DNA from: Dyella_B sp035486915
GTDB taxonomy: Bacteria > Pseudomonadota > Gammaproteobacteria > Xanthomonadales > Rhodanobacteraceae
DNA: 64,000 nt
Reading direction: 5' to 3'
Assembly (NCBI RefSeq): GCF_035486915.1
Contig: NZ_DATHMR010000200.1
Coordinates: 1-64,000, forward strand
The position numbers were made by a program, and so were the translations under genes. Positions 34,537 to 42,888 of the stretch are shown here, in pieces. The notes under the pieces are model-generated. The model saw nothing but the letters and a program-made list of their open reading frames with translations, was not told the origin of the DNA and made no database searches. Position 1 is the stretch's first letter. Every line of letters starts with the position of its first letter.

Positions 34537-35226
34537 GCCGATAGGCAAGTCGACAACAATCGCAAGCCGGCTGCGCTGGTCACATTCGCCGGCATCAAAC
34601 CGGGCGACAACGTCGCTGACGTGATGCCGGGTGGCGGCTACTTCACTCGCATCTTCAGCAAGGTGGTCGGTGCAAAAGGTCATGTCTACGCCGTCATCCC
34701 GGAGAGCCTGGCCACCAAGGCGCCGCCGGAAAAGTTCAAGCCGATCCATGCGCTGGTTGCCGATCCCGCCTACAGCGGTAACACCAGTATTGAGATTCGG
34801 CCCTATGACCGACTCGATGTCGGCGCGCCGTTGGATGTCGTTTGGACATCCCAGAATTACCACGACGTCTATGGCGCCGTGCCTGTTTTCAGCGTTAGCG
34901 GAAGCACTGGCCCCGAGCAGGCAGCCAAACTCGATGCTGCCGCGTTCAAAGCGTTAAAGCCAGGTGGTGTTTTTATCGTGGTCGATCATGCGGCTGCACC
35001 CGGCTCCGGCGGCAGGGATGCATCCACGCTGCATCGCATCGATCCGGCGACGGTCATCGCTCAAGCGAAGGCAGCAGGTTTCGAACTGGAGGGAACCAGC
35101 GACGTGCTGAGCAACCCGCAGGATGGACACGACAAATTGGTGTTCGCTCCGGAAATCAAAGGTCACACGGACAAGTTCGTATTGAAGTTCCGCAAGCCCA
35201 CAGTTGGATCGAAAACCGAGCCGTGA
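34417..35226 (+). CDS. secreted class I SAM-methyltransferase-like protein
   Basis: The 269-residue protein has a signal peptide (MKTNSAIVLLFLGSATLLHAQ) and a methyltransferase fold. Motif I is KPGDNVADVMPGGGYFTRIF (about residues 60-79), an acidic residue ends strand 2 (VYAVIPES), and ALKPGGVFIVVDH (about 180-192) is motif III. Similar exported methyltransferase-like proteins occur in Xanthomonadales and sphingomonads. SAM is not normally available in the periplasm, so the substrate and even catalysis are open questions. The leader is nearly identical to that of the preceding gene. Confidence 0.82.
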   Translation: MKTNSAIVLLFLGSATLLHAQTLSPPAYVTDAVADAARPAADRQVDNNRKPAALVTFAGIKPGDNVADVMPGGGYFTRIFSKVVGAKGHVYAVIPESLATKAPPEKFKPIHALVADPAYSGNTSIEIRPYDRLDVGAPLDVVWTSQNYHDVYGAVPVFSVSGSTGPEQAAKLDAAAFKALKPGGVFIVVDHAAAPGSGGRDASTLHRIDPATVIAQAKAAGFELEGTSDVLSNPQDGHDKLVFAPEIKGHTDKFVLKFRKPTVGSKTEP

Positions 35227-35300
35227 TCGAGCCAGGGTGTGTACCGCGTCGACCGATAACTGTGCGCCTTAGTGTTTACTCCCCAGCTAGGTGCGGTGAC

Positions 35301-36035
35301 TCAGATCGCAAGTACATATCCCGTGCCATGTACTGCATCCAGCGGAAGCGGTTCGCCTAGCGTCGTGAGTACTTTTCGTCGGAGACGATGAATGAGTGAA
35401 TCGAGTCGATGTGGATCAAAAGCGTTCACATCGTCCGTCAATGCGGCAATCAGGTCTTCGCGCAGGAAAACTTCATTCGGTTGTCGCATCAATGTTTCAA
35501 GGAGACGCCGTTCGGCCTTGCTCAATTGAACTCTGCCATTGGCCGGCGACAACAGAAACCATGCATCCGGGCTCAAACGCCATTTTCCGCCATCATCGTG
35601 CGAGGAGGGTTTCAATCGTCGCGCTACGCTGTAGAGCGTCGCCACCAGCACGTCTATCTCTACGGGCTTGGAGAGATAGGCATCTGCGCCTTCGGTAAGT
35701 CCACGCACCAGGTCCGCACTCGCCGAGCGCCCCGTCAGCATCACAATGCCGATGCCGGGGCGCTCCAGTCGTAGCTTCCTAGCCACCTCAAAGCCATTGC
35801 TGTCGGGAAGCCCAACGTCAAGCAGCACGATATCTGGCGATCGTTGTCCCAGTGCCTCCTGCATTTCCGCTTCGCGTCCGGCTGCTATGACGTCGAAGCC
35901 GAATTGCCGAAGTTTGGGGACGAGTATTCTGTCGCGGAGCAGTGCGTCGTCCTCCAGAAGGAGCACGCACAGCGGCCTCGAGTTATCGGTTGAATCGGGC
36001 GGGCAGGGCGGAGATGTCACGACACGTTTCCACAA
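35301..36035 (-). CDS. OmpR-type response regulator
   Basis: The 244-residue protein has a receiver domain (about residues 22-135) with acidic pocket LLEDD, phospho-acceptor Asp in IVLLDVGLPDSNGF and Lys in DAYLSKPVEID. A C-terminal winged helix follows (about 150-244; VQLSKAERRLLETLMRQPNE, then LDSLIHRLRRKV, GTGYVLAI). It is the likely partner of the histidine kinase gene located 166 bases upstream on the same strand. Targets unknown. The first 20 residues are Pro/Ser-rich and a shorter start is possible. Confidence 0.9.
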   Translation of the reverse strand: MWKRVVTSPPCPPDSTDNSRPLCVLLLEDDALLRDRILVPKLRQFGFDVIAAGREAEMQEALGQRSPDIVLLDVGLPDSNGFEVARKLRLERPGIGIVMLTGRSASADLVRGLTEGADAYLSKPVEIDVLVATLYSVARRLKPSSHDDGGKWRLSPDAWFLLSPANGRVQLSKAERRLLETLMRQPNEVFLREDLIAALTDDVNAFDPHRLDSLIHRLRRKVLTTLGEPLPLDAVHGTGYVLAI

Positions 36036-36201
36036 ATCATGCGCCGATATAAAAGTAATAGGAGCGTCGCCGAAACACCACGCGAGCGATGCCTAACGTA
36101 ACCTTTCGCGCCGGCATACGCAGAAGTATGCCGACGGATGCGGTCCTTTTCGCCGGAACTGGGACACGGTCGACGCTAGCCTCGTCGAAACCCTTAGCGC
36201 T

Positions 36202-37617
36202 TCATCGGGCAAGCAAACTGCCGTATTGCGTAACGGGAAGCTTAATGCGAATGGCGGAGCCTTTGCCCAGTTCGCTTTCAACCTCGGTGCCTCCACCCAA
36301 GTGACGGACAAGGCCATCGACGACGCTAAGTCCCAGACCCGTGCCATTACCCGCGGCCTTCGTCGTAAAGAACGGCTCGAAAATTCTCTTTTTGACGACT
36401 TCCGACATCCCCACGCCCGTGTCTTCGACCGATAACACGGCATACCCGTGGCGTCGCTCGATGGATACCTTGCAGATACCGCCATTTGGCATCGCATCGC
36501 GCGCGTTGGAAACCAGGTTGATGGTCGCAAGCTCGAATTGACTGCGATCGAAGAGAACGTAAATTTCAGCGTCGGGCACATGCCACTGCAGTTCCACCGT
36601 CGACGGGAGAACTTTCCGAATAAGCGGCACGATGCCGAGCAGGGCGGCAACCATGTCGAAGATCTCCGGCTCTGTCGCATCCTGGCGGCTGAATGTCAGC
36701 AGCTTGCGACACACCGATGTACCGCGGCGCGCAGCGGTCTCAATACCTTCCATCGCCTCGGCGACCGCCGCCACATCGGTGTCGACGGCATCGTCATCGA
36801 CGACCAGTCTATCTCGTTCGGTAGAGAAGCCAATGATGATGCCGAAGATGTTGTTCATGTCGTGCGCGATGCCGCTGGCAATTTTTCCCATGGCGTCCAT
36901 CTTTTGCGAATGCAGAAGCTGCTCTTGCGCGCGCTCGCGCGCGGCGATCTCCTGGCTTAGTTGCTGCCGCTGCTCATTGACTTCGTCGAAGCTTTGTCTC
37001 AAAGCATTGATGCTTCGATCGAAGATGACGGTGATGATCAGAAAGCTTATCAATGCACGCATCGGCAGCAGGTTGTAGGCGTCCATCACCACTGGCGGCA
37101 AATTGAACGAATTGGAAACCTTTATCGGCGCTACGCTAAGAATCAGGGTAATGGCCTCGCCCGCGTACACGAGCCATAAGGCCTTTCTACCGAGCATCAT
37201 CCCGGCAAGCGCCAGGATCATGATGAAGGTCAAATTTCCATCGGTCGCCTGATAACCGAATGCGGTGTACGCAATGGCGCCCGAGCACAAAACCGAGGCG
37301 AGGTAGATCGATACGGCAAGTTTGAATTTACCGATGCGTATCAGGTAAATCCCGAACCACGCCGACAACGTCATGGCTACGTCGGTGCCGAAATCGATGG
37401 CGATCGCGGCCGGTGCGCCGGAACGCGCTTTTGCGTAAAAGTGCTCTTCCAGATAAGCCCAGTGAAACGACACCAAGTAGATCTTGTTGAGCGGTATGCG
37501 AAAACCCTCGAACAGCAGCAGCCATTGCATGAAGATGGCGCTGCGACGGTCGACAGGGTCCTCTATCGGGATGCGTTCAACCCACGACTTGATTCGTCCC
37601 CACATGCTCACCCTCAT
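36202..37617 (-). CDS. membrane sensor histidine kinase
   Basis: The 471-residue protein has about six hydrophobic segments (about residues 30-205) forming an integral-membrane sensor. A coiled-coil linker (about 210-235) leads to a HisKA-like domain (KIASGIAHDMNNIFGIIIGF, about 250-269; His in AHDMNN) and an HATPase domain (ATINLVSNARDAMPNGG, about 370-386; GNGTGLGLSVVDGLV near 430-444). The pattern resembles RpfC/NtrB-like soluble cores fused to a six-helix sensor. The start could also be the ATG four codons in (MWGRIKSW). Confidence 0.88.
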   Translation of the reverse strand: MRVSMWGRIKSWVERIPIEDPVDRRSAIFMQWLLLFEGFRIPLNKIYLVSFHWAYLEEHFYAKARSGAPAAIAIDFGTDVAMTLSAWFGIYLIRIGKFKLAVSIYLASVLCSGAIAYTAFGYQATDGNLTFIMILALAGMMLGRKALWLVYAGEAITLILSVAPIKVSNSFNLPPVVMDAYNLLPMRALISFLIITVIFDRSINALRQSFDEVNEQRQQLSQEIAARERAQEQLLHSQKMDAMGKIASGIAHDMNNIFGIIIGFSTERDRLVVDDDAVDTDVAAVAEAMEGIETAARRGTSVCRKLLTFSRQDATEPEIFDMVAALLGIVPLIRKVLPSTVELQWHVPDAEIYVLFDRSQFELATINLVSNARDAMPNGGICKVSIERRHGYAVLSVEDTGVGMSEVVKKRIFEPFFTTKAAGNGTGLGLSVVDGLVRHLGGGTEVESELGKGSAIRIKLPVTQYGSLLAR

Positions 37618-37764
37618 CTGCTCGCTTGTCCGTGGACTGCCGCGCGCACGAACATCCTTACCTCAGGCGCGGCACAAACGCTTCATCCGGGTTGAAGTGG
37701 CCATCGCTCAAGTATGCCGCCAAAAAGAACGCCATACGACGTCGTGATGCGCAATGTGAAAAAA

Positions 37765-37788
37765 GGGCGGACAGTTTCCTGTCCGCCC
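37765..37788 (-). terminator. terminator of the large sedolisin gene
   Basis: GGGCGGACAG and CTGTCCGCCC form a perfect ten-pair stem around TTTC. On the minus strand it is followed by TTTTTT, about 22 bases beyond the sedolisin stop. Confidence 0.9.
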
Positions 37789-37809
37789 AATGCTAAGCGG
37801 TCCTTCGCA

Positions 37810-40800
37810 TCAGTGCGTAGTTCCCAACGCCACCTGCGCACTTGTACTGGGTGCTGTAGGAAGCTGCGTCACGCCTTGTAGACGATTTTTCTGCACGGTG
37901 TAACCAGCCGGTATGACGTATGCGGTGCCATTGCCGTCGGCCACGCGCTGTGTGACGAAATCGCCACCGGTGCCTTGCCAGACATAGGCATCGCCCTTCG
38001 CATTGGTCCATAGCAGATCGGCCAAGCCATCGCCGTTGAAGTCCTCGATGCTCGCCAAGCTGTAACCCGACGGTACGCTGTGCGACTTTTTACTGACGAC
38101 CGTGGTGCCATTCATCACCCACCACTGCATCTGGCCGGTCGAAGCGTTGGACCAGATCAGATCGGTCTCGCCGCTGCCTGCGATTTCGCCGGCGCCTTCC
38201 AGCGTCCAGCCCGCGGTGAACTTGCCGCCATCGGTCTTGGTGAAATTGCCCTGGCCATCGTTGATCCAGTAGTCGATCTCATTCTTCGGACCCGTCCACA
38301 CGATGTCGATGTAACCATCGCCATTGAGATCGGCCAGACGCGGCGTATAACCGGCCATTCCGTCGAAGCTGTTGCCGATCGCTCGTTCGCAATCCATCTG
38401 GTTGAATTGACCGAACAGGATTGAGCCGGTGCAACTCATGCTCCAGTAACTGAGTTGGCCCGTCGATGTGTTGAACCAGATCTCTTTCGATAGACCTGTT
38501 TGATCCACGATGCCGGCACCCAGCAGCGTCCAGCCGGCCGGATACGGAAAGCGGAAGTTGATCCAGCCGTAGCTATAGACCCCGAGGTTGGTCGTGTTGG
38601 TGGTCGGATTGTCGCTCTCCATCACTTCCTGACCGCTCACCTGGCCCGTGAAGAGATCGAACGGCACAGAATGAACCTGATCACCCGGCTGAAAGCCATC
38701 GAGCACGCCTTCCGGTGTCGTGATCGGAACGGTGGACATGGTCTCCAGCGTGGTGCCGCCATTCATATGAATCATGATGGTGTCGCCGGTGGTGTTACCG
38801 ATCAACAGCAACGTGCTATGGCCGTCCAATTGCGCGTTCAAACCGTAGCCGGGATTGCCGCCGTTGCTTAGCTCGCCGGTACCGAAGACATCCCACGTGC
38901 GCGGAATGTTCTTGCGTGCTTCCTGTGTCGTGATTGCGTTGACGAGATTGTTGACGTTGACAGAGCCAAGACCCGTTGCATAGTCGTAACCTGTGCCTGC
39001 CTTCCATGCCGTCACCATCGACGCCTGACCACCGTTGCTCACGATACCGAAGCTATCGTCTTTCTTGGTGTAGCAGTCGCCTGTTCCAGCGAAACACGGT
39101 ACGTCGATGTCGCCCGTTGCAACGTCATGGAAAATGCACTGGGCGCTGGTAGCGGTTGCGCTGCAGCCCGAATTGGGCGATGCCACTGTGCCGTACTGCA
39201 CGCGCGCAAGACCATAGAGCGTCGGACCGATGTTGCCGTGATTAGCGCCCGTGGCCTGGTTGATTAGCGCCTGCACGCCAGCCATCGCTGGAGCCGCGAA
39301 CGACGTACCGCCGGCACTGTTGTAGACCGCATCCGTCGGATTGAGATAATTGCAAGGCGTACCACCTTCGGAAGCGTCGGACATGCAATAGATCAATGCA
39401 TGGCCATACACGCCGTTGGCAGCGAACAGCGCAACGTCAGGGATGGCGCGCGTATTCGTCTGTGGCATGCCTGCGATACCCGTTTGCCACAATGGCTGCT
39501 GCCAGTAATAACTCGGACCACCGCCTCCGGCAGCCGTATTCAGGAATTCAGAACCCTCGCCATCGCTATTGCACGCGGCCAGCGGGCTCGAATATCCGAT
39601 CAGCTTGGAAAGTACCTTGCTCGCACACGAGCTATTCCACGTCTGCTCGGGGATGTAGCCGATGGCACTCTGGCCCAGATAACCATTGCCCGGCAGCCAG
39701 TACTTACTCGCATCGGTGATGTCGTTGAAATCCGTACCACCCACCGAGACGTCGAACCACGAGCTGCCAAGACCATTAATCGCAATGCCGAAGCTCGCCG
39801 CGCTTTCGTCCTGATCGCACGCTGCCGAACCTGCATCGCCCGAAGAAACGAAGACTGTAACGCCTTCGGCAGCAGCCTGCGCCCAGAGCGATGCGGCTTC
39901 GTCGAGATCGCCAACGGCCGCACTCATGAGTTCGCATTCGCCGTAGCTAAGGCTCATGACCGCGGGCGGGCTGCTTTGTTGAAGCAGATTGTCCGCTGCG
40001 ATAAAGGCGCCAAAATCCGCGCCGGTATCGGCGCAGGAAGCGAGTGTGACGTTCGCATCCGGAGCGGCAGCGCCTGCCCATTCGGCATCCAGCGCAGCTT
40101 CGCCTTCATCGCCAGTGGTACCGGGGTCGGCACAGCTGGTGTCGCCGGTAAAAGCCAGCGGATGCACTTGCGCGAACACACCGGCTGCATCGGTCGGCAT
40201 GAACGTCTGCCGGAACGTCGACACATCCGCATCGAGCACGTCCGTGTGTTCCAGTACCGCGACGGTTTGTCCTGCACCGCGAATCGGCGTGTTCTGGCTC
40301 CAAAGCGGCGTCACGTTGTAAATCGTGTTGAAGTCCGCCGGTACGACGTCATAGAACACGTCGTTGTTGAACACGAAATTGAAGTCGGACTTGCCACCGG
40401 CAGAAACCCAATGCCCCTTGGTATCGCGCTTCACGGTCTGCACGTTCTCGACCAGCGGCTTCGGGAAGAAGTCGTTCAGCGAGGCAACACCGGCGACCAC
40501 AGATGTCAGTGCGCTTGGCAGATGTTGTTCCGAAGCGTTGGCAAAATGCGTGCGACCCTCCGAGGTGTAGCGATGCATGGAGGTGCCGAACGCACGCTCC
40601 ACTGCCGCAACCGAACCGGAAAAACGGATCCGCATGCGATCGGGCGACACACTCTTCACACCGAGTCCCCGTGAAGCGAGCCACTTCTTTACAGTCGTTA
40701 CGTCGTCGGCATTGGGACCGAACTGCTCACCAATCTGCGTCGCGGTAAGCCACTTATGGAAATTTGGCGACGCCGGATCGCTGAGCGACATGACGTATGC

Positions 40801-41076
40801 GTTGAACAGACTCTGCTGCTGCGTGCTGCGCTTCAGCACCAGCGTCATCGATGAAATGACCTCGGTTTGTGCCATCGCGCCCGCATCTTTGCTTTTGCTG
40901 ACTGGCAAAGGCACCGTGCCGCTAAGCGTGGATAACTGACTGTTGTCGATCTTCGATGCGTTAATAAGTGGCGTGCTGTTTGCGTCACTGCTGGCGCATG
41001 CTTGCTGCGCCGGCCCCCACGCAAGCAGTAACGCCAGACCTACAAGCCAAGGCCTACCTGATATGTTGCATGACAT
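37810..41076 (-). CDS. large S53-family peptidase with C-terminal FG-GAP/VCBS repeats
   Basis: The 1088-residue secreted protease has a signal peptide (about residues 1-28). A pro-kumamolisin domain (about 60-200) is followed by a sedolisin catalytic domain (about 240-730). The Glu/Asp pair lies in GDEGEAALDAEW, the oxyanion Asp in SSGDAGSAACD and the Ser in GGTSFAAPAMAGV. A C-terminal extension of about 330 residues carries FG-GAP/VCBS-type units (DLNGDGYIDIVW, DFNGDGLADLLW), which bind calcium and may mediate surface or substrate binding. The ATG at MSCNISGRPW was chosen because the signal peptide starts there. All catalytic residues are present. Confidence 0.9.
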   Translation of the reverse strand: MSCNISGRPWLVGLALLLAWGPAQQACASSDANSTPLINASKIDNSQLSTLSGTVPLPVSKSKDAGAMAQTEVISSMTLVLKRSTQQQSLFNAYVMSLSDPASPNFHKWLTATQIGEQFGPNADDVTTVKKWLASRGLGVKSVSPDRMRIRFSGSVAAVERAFGTSMHRYTSEGRTHFANASEQHLPSALTSVVAGVASLNDFFPKPLVENVQTVKRDTKGHWVSAGGKSDFNFVFNNDVFYDVVPADFNTIYNVTPLWSQNTPIRGAGQTVAVLEHTDVLDADVSTFRQTFMPTDAAGVFAQVHPLAFTGDTSCADPGTTGDEGEAALDAEWAGAAAPDANVTLASCADTGADFGAFIAADNLLQQSSPPAVMSLSYGECELMSAAVGDLDEAASLWAQAAAEGVTVFVSSGDAGSAACDQDESAASFGIAINGLGSSWFDVSVGGTDFNDITDASKYWLPGNGYLGQSAIGYIPEQTWNSSCASKVLSKLIGYSSPLAACNSDGEGSEFLNTAAGGGGPSYYWQQPLWQTGIAGMPQTNTRAIPDVALFAANGVYGHALIYCMSDASEGGTPCNYLNPTDAVYNSAGGTSFAAPAMAGVQALINQATGANHGNIGPTLYGLARVQYGTVASPNSGCSATATSAQCIFHDVATGDIDVPCFAGTGDCYTKKDDSFGIVSNGGQASMVTAWKAGTGYDYATGLGSVNVNNLVNAITTQEARKNIPRTWDVFGTGELSNGGNPGYGLNAQLDGHSTLLLIGNTTGDTIMIHMNGGTTLETMSTVPITTPEGVLDGFQPGDQVHSVPFDLFTGQVSGQEVMESDNPTTNTTNLGVYSYGWINFRFPYPAGWTLLGAGIVDQTGLSKEIWFNTSTGQLSYWSMSCTGSILFGQFNQMDCERAIGNSFDGMAGYTPRLADLNGDGYIDIVWTGPKNEIDYWINDGQGNFTKTDGGKFTAGWTLEGAGEIAGSGETDLIWSNASTGQMQWWVMNGTTVVSKKSHSVPSGYSLASIEDFNGDGLADLLWTNAKGDAYVWQGTGGDFVTQRVADGNGTAYVIPAGYTVQKNRLQGVTQLPTAPSTSAQVALGTTH

Positions 41077-41792
41077 ACTCACCCCCGCACTTGGTGCGTG
41101 ATCAAGTTGAAGTTCTGTGCCTTCCCCTGATAGGCCCATTCCCCACGGACAATCACAACGAAAAGCATAGTCGCCCCAGTACTTGCGTACTTTCGAAGCT
41201 GGCTTTCCCTCGTGATTCTTTCGAGGCTAGCCCTAAAGGCCGCACCGGTCACGCACCCATTAGTGGTGCATTTCTCTCCGAATTCTCACCGCCGATGCGT
41301 CGTCGTAAAGAATGGAGAACCAGTTCACATCGACGCCGTTGCAGCGTCGATTGGCGAGCTCGGAAAGGCATCGCGAAAACATCAGCTTACCGTCAGCACC
41401 AATCCGCGTCCCCTGACTGATGATCGCGTTGCACTTATGCGATGGTGCTGTTGTCGGGCGTGTCCATCCGACAGTGATGAGTTCGACACGCCCGACATGA
41501 TGTGAAGCAGCGCGGATCCAATGGGTGGCGACCCAAACGATCCACTGGCCACCACCAACTAACGAGAGAGTTGATCATGGTTACGTTCGATCATACGGCA
41601 CCCGCATGTCTACGTGCCCTCACCACGGGTGCATTTCCCTTACTTCACCGCCGAGCCGACGGCGCGACGTCGAGCCACAGTGGGCATTCGTCAAAACGGA
41701 AGCAGCTGATTCCGTCAAAACGAGCTGGATTTTTCCTGTAGCCCTTCACGCCGTGCGCAATACGCGGCGTGATCTAAACAAGTGGAGAACTC
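41077..41792. other. 716-base intergenic region with a strong hairpin
   Basis: It holds a 13-pair hairpin at 41452-41497. The two stretches near 41267-41310 and 41629-41675 share GTGCATTTC and TCACCGCCGA, suggesting an old duplication. Possible short frames (for example from the ATG at 41577) have no recognisable content. Confidence 0.45.
41452..41497. repeat. 13-pair perfect hairpin
   Basis: TGTCGGGCGTGTC and GACACGCCCGACA are perfectly complementary around a 20-base loop. No T tract follows on either strand, so it is not a classical terminator. It sits upstream of a run of small ORFs. Confidence 0.75.
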
Positions 41793-42065
41793 ATGGAAGA
41801 TATGCACAGCGGCCCGCAGGGACCGCAACTATACCTATTGTCCGAAGAAGGCTACGAAGACCTTCGAAATATCCAGGCCATGCTGTCACTGATGGCGAAA
41901 ATCGCTTATAGCAATGACGACAACACGAACGGCAATGCCATGCTGGTGATTCCTCGTTTCGACCTTCATTACTCCATTGAGGAACTCAGGGCACAGATTG
42001 GGAATACACTGGATCGGCTAAGCAAAGAAAACGGTATCGGCAGTCAAAGCCGTATGTGGCAATGA
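41793..42065 (+). CDS. small protein, possibly XAC0095-like
   Basis: The 90-residue product reads LYLLSEEGYEDLRNIQAMLS (about residues 13-32) and later FDLHYSIEELRAQIGNTLD (about 56-74). This layout resembles the small XAC0095 family of Xanthomonads (YLL motif, then two helices). The match is by eye only. GTGGAG precedes the ATG. It is first of three short plus-strand ORFs in a row; function unknown. Confidence 0.55.
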   Translation: MEDMHSGPQGPQLYLLSEEGYEDLRNIQAMLSLMAKIAYSNDDNTNGNAMLVIPRFDLHYSIEELRAQIGNTLDRLSKENGIGSQSRMWQ

Positions 42066-42217
42066 TCAGCAGAAGTTCCTAGGGCCGGCTTGTACAGAAA
42101 TGCTTCTGTTTGGGCGAGCATGAATAAACGCCGCTCCTAACGCGGCGGCCTCACTTTCCATGCACAAGTGCATCACTCGCGCACATGTATCCCTAGTCTC
42201 ACATTGAGGGACTAATC

Positions 42218-42484
42218 ATGCTCCAGCTAAATCCGCCTTTGCCCATGAATACACCGAAAGGCGAGGGCTTCGCGCACGTCTTGATCGATTATGGTCCGGA
42301 ATCCGATCTGTATTGGACGGTGATCATTACGAAATCCGGAGAAATCTGGACATTCTCCAACCGTGAAGTCCGCGCCTCCAAAAACATCACGCTGGGGCGC
42401 GTGTCGCCCGAGGAGCCGCCGCCAGGGGAAGCCGATGTTTCAACGAATCCCTTGAGCATTCCGAGCATCAAAGCCGCTCGTTAA
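42218..42484 (+). CDS. small hypothetical protein
   Basis: The 88-residue product starts MLQLNPPLPMNTPKGEGFAH and contains YGPESDLYWTVIITKSGEIW and NREVRASKNITLGRVSP. Similar short proteins occur in phages and proteobacterial accessory regions, which supports its reality, but no function is known. A GAGGGACT purine-rich site lies upstream. The last 25 residues are Pro/Ser-rich and probably disordered. Confidence 0.6.
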   Translation: MLQLNPPLPMNTPKGEGFAHVLIDYGPESDLYWTVIITKSGEIWTFSNREVRASKNITLGRVSPEEPPPGEADVSTNPLSIPSIKAAR

Positions 42485-42526
42485 CACACGCTCGCCTCCA
42501 GAAAAGTAACCGCGCAGGACAACGCT

Positions 42527-42739
42527 ATGGCCGGAATATGCATTAGCTTTACTGCCAACTTACGCCACGAATTTTCCGAGCTTGCCGGGTTATACGAGGC
42601 AGAGTTCGGCGAGGTGCGGCTTTCGCACATTCACAAGACCCGGGAACCCGGCTCCCCTGAAAATCTCGATATGGTGGTGCCGGAAGGACTTCCTGCTTTT
42701 CTCTCAAGCAAAGGATTTCCATTCCGCGTGATCGATTGA
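42527..42739 (+). CDS. small hypothetical protein
   Basis: The 70-residue product reads MAGICISFTANLRHEFSELA with a later segment VPEGLPAFLSSKGFPFRVID. Balanced composition and close spacing behind the preceding ORF suggest a real gene, but no family is recognised. The ribosome-binding site is weak (AGGAC). Confidence 0.5.
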   Translation: MAGICISFTANLRHEFSELAGLYEAEFGEVRLSHIHKTREPGSPENLDMVVPEGLPAFLSSKGFPFRVID

Positions 42740-42888
42740 ATGACCAGCAAAGCATGCGCGAACACAAATTTTCCACCCTTAAGCACAACATCGACCCAAC
42801 TGGCCACTGAAACGGGTGCGGCAATGGCCCGTCCACGTAGCTCCGGACGTCCCTCTGCTGGTGATGGATCGGCTGTGAAGGGTATCGA

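Noticed and set aside
39400..40674. 424-codon plus-strand frame
   Set aside because: Antisense shadow of the large sedolisin gene with Arg/His-rich, domain-free translation.
41577..41741. short ATG frame MVTFDHTAPACL...
   Set aside because: A weak ribosome-binding site is present but the composition is poor and the segment resembles another non-coding stretch near 41267; not supported.
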